Assembly (NCBI GenBank): GCA_002409785.1
Contig: DHOX01000090.1
Span: 1,876 to 11,713, forward strand
Direction: 5' to 3'
From: Prevotella sp. UBA5379
GTDB taxonomy: Bacteria > Bacteroidota > Bacteroidia > Bacteroidales > Bacteroidaceae
DNA length: 9,838 nt
Part shown: positions 1-7,125 of the stretch, piece after piece
Position numbering within the stretch: the stretch's first letter is position 1
How the letters are laid out: each line of letters opens with the position of its first letter
Translations under genes and position numbers: made by a program
Notes under the pieces: model-generated
Database searches by the model: none
What the model was told of the DNA's origin: nothing
What the model saw: the letters and a program-made list of their open reading frames with translations, nothing else

Positions 1-1717
1 GGTCCAGTTTCCTGGTAAATTTCTTATCCCCGCCGAAAAGCCTGATCAGTCCGTACGGGTCCTGGGGGACAAAGAACGTGTACTGCCAGCCGTTCCCCTC
101 CGTAAAGTCCCGGACTCCAGCCATTGACGGATAATAGGGAGTCTTCCACGAACCATCCGAGAGTCTGGGACACATGAAGCCTATTGAAGAATTGAAGTAG
201 TTCTTATAATAACCCGCACGCTTTGCAAATACGTCTGCATCTTCTTTCTTTCCCATCTTCCGGGCCATCGCGGCGATGCCCCAGTCATCCACGGCATACT
301 CCATGGCCTTCGACACCGACTCCCCCTCCTTATCGGCAGGGATGAAGCCGTCCTTCATCACATAGGGAACACCGCTCTGGTCCGGATTGGTTGCCGTTGC
401 CTTCATCGCCTCAAAGGCATCCGCTGCATTGAAGCCTGTAAAGCCCTTCAGATAGGCATCAGCGATCACCGGAACCGAGCTGTAGCCCGGCATGCAGTTC
501 GTCTCCCCGTTCCACAATGGCCAGATCGGAAGCTTGTCCTGCTGGCGGTAGATGGAAAGCATCGAGTTCACCAGGTGGGGGACCAGATCCGGCTCGATCA
601 GAGTCATCAGGGGATTCCACGCACGGTACGTGTCCCACAGCGACATCGTCGTATAATTGGCCCTGGCTGAGTCGGCATAGATCATGTCATCCATGCCCCG
701 GTACTGGCCGTTCACGTCACAATACAGGGACGGGTCGATCATCGTATGGTAAAGGGACGTATAGAAGATACGGCGGTCCCTGTCGCTGAGGGCACGGACC
801 TTCACCTTACCCAACTGGGCATTCCATTTAGATCTGGCTGCATCCTCCGTCTGGACGAAGTCCCAGCCCGGCAGCTCCGACTCCATGTTCTCCATGGCAT
901 TACCGGTGCTTACCGAAGACAGGGCAACCTTAAGGAGGACCTGGCTGGCCCGGCCGAAATCCAGTATACATTTTACAGACTTACCCCTCAGTTGGGTATA
1001 TGTAGTCGGGACGTCGTTGTCATAGGCTGTAAACTTCAGGATCCTCGTATTGCTCTTCAGGACAAAATACACCTTGCGGTCCGGACTCCAGCCGTGATCA
1101 TAACGATAACCTTCTATCGTATAATCATCCACCTTGCGGGCATAGCAGGCATAGGCCTCGTCCCCGTTGCCCTCATGAAGGTCGACCATCACGTAGGAGG
1201 GTTTCCCCGAAGGGTATGTATAGCGGTGGAAGCCCACGCGGGCCGTGGCTGTCAGCTCCGCGCGGATCTGGTACTTGTCCAGCAGCACTGAATAGTAGTA
1301 CGGGCGGACCACCTCATTCTTGTGCGAATAGGTCGAGGCATAACCATCGCTGATATCCTTCTGCTCGCCCCGCCGGACGTGGATCTCGTTCATCGGCATG
1401 AGAAGGATGTCACCCAGGTCATTACAGCCCGTTCCGCTCAGGTGGGTATGGGAAAAGCCGATCAGGATGTTGTCTGAATAATGATAGCCGGAACACCAGT
1501 CCCAGCCCTTAAAGATATTACTCGGGCCCAACTGGACCATGCCGTAGGGGACACTCGCGCCTACAAACACATGGCCGTGGCCTCCCGAGCCGATGTAAGG
1601 ATCTACATACTGGACATCATCCGATGACGGTACAACCGCAGACTGTTGTCTGGCATAGCCTGTCGTAAAGGCTAAAAGACAATAAGTTAAAAGAACTAAT
1701 CTCATCTTTTTCTTCAT
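1..1717 (-). CDS. GH92 family exo-alpha-mannosidase, C-terminus cut by the window
   Basis: I translated this frame by hand from the ATG at 1717. It stays open for 572 codons to the left edge with no stop or frameshift. GH92 enzymes are calcium-dependent, inverting exo-alpha-mannosidases that remove terminal mannose. The start MKKKMRLVLL plus a hydrophobic stretch ending near GYA-RQQ looks like a type I signal peptide without a lipobox, so a periplasmic enzyme is likely. GH92 hallmarks seen: YVDPYIGSGGHGH and VPYGMVQLGP near the N-terminus, FSHTHLSGTG (His90, His92), SLWDTYRAWNPL (Trp361), and TEGNGWQYTFFVPQDP. Glu540 in the last motif probably corresponds to the general acid of characterised members. 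The N-terminal beta-sandwich and first half of the (alpha/alpha)6 barrel are present. The segment with the general-base aspartates, roughly the last 180-200 residues, lies outside the window. It follows susD by 155 bp and is much richer in GC than susC and susD. The family call is secure; the linkage specificity cannot be read. Confidence 0.95.
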   Translation of the reverse strand, partial: MKKKMRLVLLTYCLLAFTTGYARQQSAVVPSSDDVQYVDPYIGSGGHGHVFVGASVPYGMVQLGPSNIFKGWDWCSGYHYSDNILIGFSHTHLSGTGCNDLGDILLMPMNEIHVRRGEQKDISDGYASTYSHKNEVVRPYYYSVLLDKYQIRAELTATARVGFHRYTYPSGKPSYVMVDLHEGNGDEAYACYARKVDDYTIEGYRYDHGWSPDRKVYFVLKSNTRILKFTAYDNDVPTTYTQLRGKSVKCILDFGRASQVLLKVALSSVSTGNAMENMESELPGWDFVQTEDAARSKWNAQLGKVKVRALSDRDRRIFYTSLYHTMIDPSLYCDVNGQYRGMDDMIYADSARANYTTMSLWDTYRAWNPLMTLIEPDLVPHLVNSMLSIYRQQDKLPIWPLWNGETNCMPGYSSVPVIADAYLKGFTGFNAADAFEAMKATATNPDQSGVPYVMKDGFIPADKEGESVSKAMEYAVDDWGIAAMARKMGKKEDADVFAKRAGYYKNYFNSSIGFMCPRLSDGSWKTPYYPSMAGVRDFTEGNGWQYTFFVPQDPYGLIRLFGGDKKFTRKLD

Positions 1718-1872
1718 AGATAATAAATTTATAATTTTCATAAACTTTTTATTTTTCTATCAGGATGGAACATCCTTGTCCTGCCAATGAATAGCCAAGA
1801 TATTGACCCATAAAAATGAGTTCAGCCAATGCTCCACGGATTCCATCATTTTACAGGACAAGTGATCTATGA
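1718..1872 (-). other. susD-GH92 intergenic region with interlocked inverted repeats and a 29-codon ORF
   Basis: This gap contains two perfect inverted-repeat pairs. CTTGTCCTG at 1775-1783 pairs with CAGGACAAG at 1854-1862 (9 bp). GATGGAA at 1764-1770 pairs with TTCCATC at 1841-1847 (7 bp). On the minus-strand transcript the order is a, b, a', b', which is pseudoknot topology rather than nested. A local hairpin, AGGATG-GAA-CATCCT (1762-1776), competes with one arm. No T-run follows it in either direction, so it is not a plain intrinsic terminator. A 29-codon minus-strand ORF (1849-1760, starting ATG ATG and ending TGA) lies between the arms. It has no ribosome binding site or homology that I recognise, so I do not call it a gene. 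The GH92 start is preceded by an AT-rich leader. Possible roles are an attenuator, an mRNA processing or stability element, or the scar of an insertion. Confidence 0.5.
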
Positions 1873-3507
1873 TCATTTCCAGCCTGGATTCTGAGTCAAA
1901 GAAGGATTTCTCTGCATTTCCGTCATCGGAACAGGCATTAACAAGGCAAATTCAGGAATAGCTCCCGGCTTTGTAAAGCCCTCCGGCTTGTTCTGAATAA
2001 TGGCAGTAGTAATCGGCACCCAATTCAACTTACCGGAGATAGAACTTGACTCAGGATAGAGATGAGTACGGCGAATATCATCCCAAATTCTAAATTCAAG
2101 GGGCATCTCGTGTAAGCGCTCTGTAAGAATATCCTGGATAAGATCATCTCCGGAAGCATTATCATCTGATAAACCAGCCCGCTTGCGAACCTGATTGAGA
2201 TAAAGACGAGCTTCAACTTCATTGCCTGTACGCGCATAGCCTTCTGCTGCAATCAACAGGACCTCAGAGTAGCGCATCATCGGAACATTCAGATCACCGT
2301 CATGCCCATTTTTAAGTGCAGACTCATCAAACCATAACCAGTTGCCCACATTATTTAACGTATGGGTAAGACTTGTATTATCAGTATAATACCTGAAAAA
2401 GAATTGTTTTTCATGACCGCGAATATCATTTGAAGCATAACTATTGATAATCATGTCACAAGGAAGATAGGCATTATAAAGCACATCTCCTGCAGGATGG
2501 AACACAGACGAACCATTAGCGTCTTTCCACTGAAACGCATCTGTACCAATTGAACGACAAGCATAAGAATTACCTACGCCTAAATCCGTATAATTGTATT
2601 CCTTTGCATAAATAATCTCATCAGAAGACTTTGTTGTCTTAATCACGTTGAATGCCGATTTCAGATCATCACTGCTTCCACCAGCTTGCTCTAAATGGGC
2701 CGATCCACCATCAATTACCTGCTGCGCCATAGCAGCAGCTTTTGCATAATCGGTGGTGCCACCATTTAAGGGATAGCCGGCTCTTTGCAAATATACCTGA
2801 GCTAAAAGAGTTTGTGCCATGGCTTTAGTCACCCTGCATCCATTTTTATAAAAAGAGACATTAGGAAGTTCATCTCCACTGACTATACTCGTAAGATCCT
2901 TCACTATACTGTCATAAACTTCCTTGGCAGGTACACGAGGGGTAGACATTCCACTTATTGACGTAAATGGCTTATCTATATAAGGGACATCTCCAAATTC
3001 TTTGACCAGATAATAATAATTATAAGCACGGAAGAACTTAGCCTGAGCCACATCATTAGCAATCGTAGACTGGCTGAGGACACTCGTCATACGGGGAATA
3101 TTAGCCAACACAAAATTAGCACGTGATATACCCTTATAAAACTCATGCCAAAGTTTAAAGGAGGGACTTTCCGTTCCATTCGCAAACGCTTCAAGAGTAA
3201 ACGTACAACCTTCTGAAGCAGTTGTCAAAGATCTATCTTTACGCTTATCTACATAGAGCCCCGAGATGACACCTCCCCACATCGTTGCTTTAGGAGTCCA
3301 GCCGCCATCAACGTCTGTATTATTCAAATAGGGCACGCCACCATAATATAAAGCATTAACTCCGGATTCAGCATCCGCTTCTGTCTTCCAGAATTTATCA
3401 GCTACCTTCTCATCTTTAGGATTTTCATCCAAAAAACCATTGCATGAAGAAACCACGGCAATTAACGAAAGCAAACCGAGAGCTAATATATATTTAGACT
3501 TTTTCAT
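1873..3507 (-). CDS. SusD/RagB-family outer-membrane glycan-binding lipoprotein
   Basis: This 544-residue SusD-like protein would sit on the outer leaflet of the outer membrane as a lid over the SusC barrel, capture the glycan and pass it to the transporter. The N-terminus is a lipoprotein signal: KKSKYILALGLLSLIAVV followed by lipobox V19-S-S-C22. The mature start CNGFLDENP is typical of the family. Further hallmarks are RAYNYYYLVKEFGDVPY (about residues 160-178, TPR-like helices), MMRYSEVLLIAAEGYARTG in the C-terminal half, and the usual ending NPSLTQNPGWK. Length is normal. The start is 39 bp after the susC stop, so the two are surely cotranscribed. The upstream leader is AT-rich with no Shine-Dalgarno sequence, as usual for Bacteroidetes. 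The ligand cannot be predicted from sequence; the neighbouring GH92 suggests an alpha-mannoside. Confidence 0.96.
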   Translation of the reverse strand: MKKSKYILALGLLSLIAVVSSCNGFLDENPKDEKVADKFWKTEADAESGVNALYYGGVPYLNNTDVDGGWTPKATMWGGVISGLYVDKRKDRSLTTASEGCTFTLEAFANGTESPSFKLWHEFYKGISRANFVLANIPRMTSVLSQSTIANDVAQAKFFRAYNYYYLVKEFGDVPYIDKPFTSISGMSTPRVPAKEVYDSIVKDLTSIVSGDELPNVSFYKNGCRVTKAMAQTLLAQVYLQRAGYPLNGGTTDYAKAAAMAQQVIDGGSAHLEQAGGSSDDLKSAFNVIKTTKSSDEIIYAKEYNYTDLGVGNSYACRSIGTDAFQWKDANGSSVFHPAGDVLYNAYLPCDMIINSYASNDIRGHEKQFFFRYYTDNTSLTHTLNNVGNWLWFDESALKNGHDGDLNVPMMRYSEVLLIAAEGYARTGNEVEARLYLNQVRKRAGLSDDNASGDDLIQDILTERLHEMPLEFRIWDDIRRTHLYPESSSISGKLNWVPITTAIIQNKPEGFTKPGAIPEFALLMPVPMTEMQRNPSLTQNPGWK

Positions 3508-3516
3508 ATTCTTATG

Positions 3517-3532
3517 AATTAACAGGTTAATT
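3517..3532. repeat. 16-bp palindrome in the susC-susD gap
   Basis: AATTAAC-AG-GTTAATT is a perfect 7-bp inverted repeat around a 2-base centre, lying between the susC stop and the susD start. As RNA it would form a 6-bp AT-rich stem with a CAGG or CCUG loop. It could mark an mRNA processing or stability site that sets the SusC:SusD ratio, but a chance dyad in AT-rich DNA is quite possible. Confidence 0.35.
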
Positions 3533-3546
3533 AGTTATGCAAATCT

Positions 3547-6500
3547 CTAAAACGTTACACCAACACCCAAAGTAAATGTCCGCGCACGTGGATAAGAGAA
3601 AAACTGGCGGTTTGTGCCCCAGTTATTATCTCCTAGACGAGTAGAGTTATCAGGATCATAGCCCAAATAGTCCTTAGAAGTAATAATAAACAAATTATTT
3701 AAATTTGCATAAACGCGCAAAGCATGAATCCCCATCCTGCTTATTGCACTATTATTAAAAGTATATCCGATTTGTATCAGATTGCAGCGCAGGTAATCAC
3801 CACTGCATACCCAGTCATCATCGGCCTGATTATTTGCACCTTGTCCAAAATTGGCCAGACGTATAGCTTGTTCTTTCCCATTAGGATTCGTTGCAGGGTT
3901 CCAGGCATCTTTATACAAACGGGTAAGGCCATTAGTCAGGAAACGGGACACCGTAGAATGATAAAATTCCTGCATAATATCAGCTCCAAGGGAGAACTGA
4001 AAATCAGCAGTAAAGTCAAAGCCCTTATAGTTAAAGGTATTTACAAATGACCCCATCCAGTCAGGGAGTCCATTTCCTATCACCTGGGGATCCTTATAGG
4101 TCACCTTTTCTCCTATTATAGACGGGATATTCATAGTCTTTGCATCCCAATGAGAAGGAACTCCATCATAGATCCCTGCTCTTTTATAACCATAGAAGGA
4201 AGACAATGGTTCGCCTTCGCGGATAAGCATATCATAACCCACAAAACCGTCCGTTGTGATCTGACGTTTACCCGAAAGAGGATCCACGGACGCACCCTCA
4301 TCGAGTTTTTCCACCTTGTTTTTATTAAATCCCAGATTAAGCGTTGATTGCCATTGGAAATCTTTGCTGTCTATTGGATACGCCGTAATCAAAATATCAA
4401 AACCATGGTTGGATACGGCTCCAATATTATCCATGATAGAAGAGAATCCCGTAGACTCTGGGACTGGTCGATTAAGTAACAGGTCAGAAGTATATTTATA
4501 GTAATAAGAAATATCAAAATTCAACCTGTCTTTCAGCAGGCCAAGTTCAAAACCAAGATCCCATTGCAATGTCTTCTCCCACTTTAATTTATCATTAGGA
4601 AGATTGTCCAAATAAGACACCACCTGAAGCGAATTGCCAATAATGGCGTCAGACTGGCTTACTCTTGCCAGAGAAGAATAGGTCCCTATTTCTGAGTTGC
4701 CAGTCAACCCAACAGAGGAATGTAATTTCAAGTGACTGATCTGCTTCACATTCTTAAGGAAAGGCTCATTCGAGGCCACCCATCCCAAACCTAATGAAGG
4801 GAAGAACGCATATTTATTATCTTTACCGAATTTAGAAGAACCATCATAACGGCCGGTTACAGTAGCAAGATAAGTATCATCATAATTATAAGCAAGACGG
4901 AAAAAATAAGAATTCATGGCCCACTTATCATAGTCACTGCCAACACTAGGACGATTAGTACCTGAACCTAAATTATAAAAGCCATCATAATCATCTACAT
5001 ATTTACTGTCTGAAGCACTAAAATAATCATACTTATACTCTGACCAGGATACACCACCCATTGCATTTATGTGGTTTTTCCCAAAAGTATTAATATAAGT
5101 CAGATAGGTCTCCTCCTGCCAGTAAAAAGAATTAGAACTATTTGCACTCGCAGAACCTTCAGAGTTTTGATTAATTAACGGACGTGGAGTAAATGGGGTA
5201 TAACCTTTATAACGATCAATATGATAGTCCACGCCATACTGGGTCTTCATATCCAGATTTTTCATTAAGTGAAAGATAAACGCAGCATTTCCGAAAACCT
5301 GAGTATGATAAGTATCTGATTGAATTCTCTTCAGCAATTCTACAGGATTTCCAACACCTTCAGGACTGAAACTTTGATAGCCACTGTTCGGGTTATTCTT
5401 GTCATTAAGAATTGCCGTCGTCGTCACATCACTCGTTTGTGCATAATGTCCATCAATCATTACAGGAAGGAAAGGCAATTGCTCTATCATGGTACGCAGG
5501 GCCCCCTGGCCGTAAGGGTTATCAGAAGTACGATTACCCCAGGTATGGTTTACCAACAAATTAATGGAAGTTGACAGCCATTTGGTCGGTTTATCATCAT
5601 AAGCAAACTTTGCATTCAAACGTTTGTAATAAGAGTTGAGAAGAATACCTTCCTGATCAGTATAATTCAGGAATGCACCCATAGAATAATCTTTGCCTCC
5701 ACGCTGGATATTCAACTGATGATTCTGAGAAACAGAGGTACGGGAAGCCTCATCCTGCCAGTCCGTATTATATATTGAGGTCCCATCCGATTTGAATAAA
5801 CGAGAATCCGTAAATATTTTCGACAAATCTGTATCAAAATTCTTCCCTTGCCAGGCATTTGCATTCTCCAGACCTTGCTTGAAAGCAGACATCCATTCTG
5901 AAGAATTCATGACTTTCATTTTTCTTGCCATCGAACTAATTGAAATTGAGCCCTCGTAAGAAATACGTGCGCCTTGCCCTTCTATACCCCGTTTGGTCGT
6001 CACCAATATGACGCCGTTTGCGCCACGGGCACCGTAAATTGCCTCTGCTGAGGCATCCTTCAGTACTTCTATGGACTCAATATCGTTAGGGTTAAGATAT
6101 TGAAAATCTGACATTACTACGCCATCAACCACATATAGAGGATTTGTGGATGCATTAATTGTAGAAATACCACGAATGATAACACGCATTTCTCCTCCAG
6201 GCTGACCTGTATTATTATAAATATTGACACCAGCCGCCTTGCCTTTCAACCCTTCGAGTGCACTGAAACTCTGTCCCTTCAGAATATCATCCCCCTTCGT
6301 TTGAGAGATTGATCCCGTAAGATCGGATTTACGCATAGTACCATATCCTACAACTACTACCTCATTCAAATCTTTTGAATCCTCATGCATGATTGTATTC
6401 TTACCCACACCTGCTATGATCACGCTCTTTTGGAATCCGACATAAGATATTTCCAACGTACTTCCGGAAGGGACTTTCAAGGTATAGTGTCCGTCAATAT

Positions 6501-6744
6501 CTGTGACCACTCCATTACCTGTTCCCTTCTGGATAACAGATGCTCCTATAACGGGATCACCATTCTCATCTATCACTCTTCCTGAAGCCTGAATGATATT
6601 TGACCCAGGGCTTTGGTTAGACCTCTCTTCACTCTCATTGTGGACACACAACGGAGTTACCGGTGAATGCTCAGCAAGTGTCACTATGCTAAAGCAACAG
6701 GCTAGACTTACCGTCAATAGTTTTCTTAGGTTTTGTACTTTCAT
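3547..6744 (-). CDS. SusC/RagA-family TonB-dependent outer-membrane transporter
   Basis: This 1065-residue SusC-like protein imports oligosaccharides across the outer membrane using energy from TonB-ExbBD, in complex with the SusD-like protein. Domains in order: a signal peptide (about 1-24, ending TLA); a short linker; a carboxypeptidase-regulatory-like Ig fold (about 52-122, SGRVIDENGDPVIGASV to YVGFQ); a TonB box NEVVVVGYG (127-135); a plug domain (about 137-255) with LEGLKGKAAGVNIYNNTGQPGG, LYVVDGVV, NDIESIEVLKDASAEAIYG and ARGANGVILVTTKRG; then the beta-barrel, ending with the standard RTFTLGVGVTF strand. There is no STN domain before the Ig-like domain, so direct signalling to an anti-sigma factor is not expected. 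That fits the presence of a divergent one-component regulator instead. The start follows a weak purine stretch (AAAGAG). It is the first gene of the operon. The cargo is unproven; an alpha-mannoside is suggested by context. Confidence 0.97.
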   Translation of the reverse strand: MKVQNLRKLLTVSLACCFSIVTLAEHSPVTPLCVHNESEERSNQSPGSNIIQASGRVIDENGDPVIGASVIQKGTGNGVVTDIDGHYTLKVPSGSTLEISYVGFQKSVIIAGVGKNTIMHEDSKDLNEVVVVGYGTMRKSDLTGSISQTKGDDILKGQSFSALEGLKGKAAGVNIYNNTGQPGGEMRVIIRGISTINASTNPLYVVDGVVMSDFQYLNPNDIESIEVLKDASAEAIYGARGANGVILVTTKRGIEGQGARISYEGSISISSMARKMKVMNSSEWMSAFKQGLENANAWQGKNFDTDLSKIFTDSRLFKSDGTSIYNTDWQDEASRTSVSQNHQLNIQRGGKDYSMGAFLNYTDQEGILLNSYYKRLNAKFAYDDKPTKWLSTSINLLVNHTWGNRTSDNPYGQGALRTMIEQLPFLPVMIDGHYAQTSDVTTTAILNDKNNPNSGYQSFSPEGVGNPVELLKRIQSDTYHTQVFGNAAFIFHLMKNLDMKTQYGVDYHIDRYKGYTPFTPRPLINQNSEGSASANSSNSFYWQEETYLTYINTFGKNHINAMGGVSWSEYKYDYFSASDSKYVDDYDGFYNLGSGTNRPSVGSDYDKWAMNSYFFRLAYNYDDTYLATVTGRYDGSSKFGKDNKYAFFPSLGLGWVASNEPFLKNVKQISHLKLHSSVGLTGNSEIGTYSSLARVSQSDAIIGNSLQVVSYLDNLPNDKLKWEKTLQWDLGFELGLLKDRLNFDISYYYKYTSDLLLNRPVPESTGFSSIMDNIGAVSNHGFDILITAYPIDSKDFQWQSTLNLGFNKNKVEKLDEGASVDPLSGKRQITTDGFVGYDMLIREGEPLSSFYGYKRAGIYDGVPSHWDAKTMNIPSIIGEKVTYKDPQVIGNGLPDWMGSFVNTFNYKGFDFTADFQFSLGADIMQEFYHSTVSRFLTNGLTRLYKDAWNPATNPNGKEQAIRLANFGQGANNQADDDWVCSGDYLRCNLIQIGYTFNNSAISRMGIHALRVYANLNNLFIITSKDYLGYDPDNSTRLGDNNWGTNRQFFSYPRARTFTLGVGVTF

Positions 6745-6778
6745 AAAATTACTCTTTAAATTTTCACTTAAATGTTAT

Positions 6779-6785
6779 CAAATTA
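6779..6785 (-). promoter_or_regulatory. candidate -7 element of the susC operon
   Basis: The minus strand reads TAATTTG, which differs from the Bacteroides -7 consensus TAnnTTTG by lacking one spacer base. Transcription would start near 6773 and give a leader of about 30 bases. There is no -33 TTTG 19-21 bp upstream; the flank of the ATTACCGGTAAT palindrome occupies that place. The competing element at 6964-6971 would imply a leader of about 210 bases. This is a tentative call. Confidence 0.25.
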
Positions 6786-6820
6786 TTAGATTCCGAAATT
6801 ACTAATTACCGGTAATCTAA
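6786..6820. promoter_or_regulatory. nested dyad with ATTACCGGTAAT core, candidate operator upstream of susC
   Basis: A perfect 12-bp palindrome ATTACCGGTAAT occupies 6805-6816. It sits within a larger inverted repeat whose arms are TTAGATT (6786-6792) and AATCTAA (6814-6820). Two heptamers, AAATTAC (6796-6802) and TAATTAC (6803-6809), also lie side by side. If the -7-like element at 6779-6785 is real, the palindrome centre lies roughly 36 bp upstream of the start site, a usual place for an activator that contacts RNA polymerase. The TTACC/GGTAA half-sites recur in the array at 9766-9838. Confidence 0.4.
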
Positions 6821-6832
6821 GTCATGTTTGTT

Positions 6833-6848
6833 TGAACTGATATGTTCA
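6833..6848. promoter_or_regulatory. TGAAC-N6-GTTCA dyad, second candidate operator
   Basis: A 5-bp inverted repeat with a 6-base spacer is centred 30 bp from the ATTACCGGTAAT palindrome, close to three helical turns further from susC. A short dyad like this can occur by chance; its spacing is what makes it worth listing. Confidence 0.25.
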
Positions 6849-7066
6849 TTGGTTTACTGGATAAATTCATGTGTATCTATTATTGTTTAAAAATATTGAG
6901 CATGAAAAAGGTTACGCTTTTATCGTATGCTTAAAAGGATTTCTGCAAAAGATATATTTTAAACAAAATTAGCATAATGATGGTTAAAAATAAGATTAAT
7001 AATAGATTAAAAACCTAATTAATGTGATAATAAGAGATCAAAAAACATAAAATTAACCCTTTTGAC

Positions 7067-7098
7067 ATTGACAAAGCTAAAAATTCTACTTACCTTTG
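7067..7098 (+). promoter_or_regulatory. Bacteroides-type promoter of the regulator gene
   Basis: The -7 element TACCTTTG (7091-7098) matches TAnnTTTG exactly. A -33-like ATTG (7067-7070) lies 20 bp upstream, within the usual spacing; a full TTTG at 7061-7064 is 6 bp too far. Transcription would begin about 20 bases before the ATG at 7126. The leader is AT-rich with no Shine-Dalgarno sequence. The -7 element itself sits in a small TTAC-CTTT-GTAA dyad (7090-7101). Confidence 0.7.
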
Positions 7099-7125
7099 TA
7101 AAATATATAATCGAATAATTTATAA

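Larger units (their letters stand above)
6745..7125. promoter_or_regulatory. divergent intergenic regulatory region between susC and the regulator gene
   Basis: This AT-rich region separates two diverging starts and contains no ORF that I support. A good promoter for the regulator lies at its right end. For susC no complete promoter is evident. The closest -7-like elements, read on the minus strand, are TAATTTG (6785-6779, one base short in the spacer) and TAATTTTG (6971-6964, a full TAnnTTTG match). Neither has TTTG at the right distance upstream. A poor susC promoter would fit dependence on an activator. Two dyads (6786-6820 and 6833-6848) lie upstream of the nearer element and are candidate operators. 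Confidence 0.6.

Noticed and set aside
746..1291. A 181-codon plus-strand ORF inside the GH92 gene, with a shorter one at 517-789
   Set aside because: Both lie opposite a continuous, clearly recognisable GH92 reading frame. They have no family features, and high-GC antisense frames commonly stay open.
1762..1776. AGGATG-GAA-CATCCT hairpin as a terminator for susD
   Set aside because: No T-run follows on either strand, and the GH92 gene continues in the same direction, so termination is not supported.
1718..1872. Insertion sequence remnant with terminal inverted repeats
   Set aside because: The segment is only about 100 bp, I recognise no transposase fragment, and I see no target-site duplication. 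It remains a possibility in the finding but not a call.
6600..6850. Plus-strand antisense small RNA promoter near the susC start, as described for some N-glycan PULs
   Set aside because: The best candidate, TAGGTTTTG at 6727-6735, has one extra base in the -7 spacing and no -33 element at the right distance, so I do not call an sRNA.
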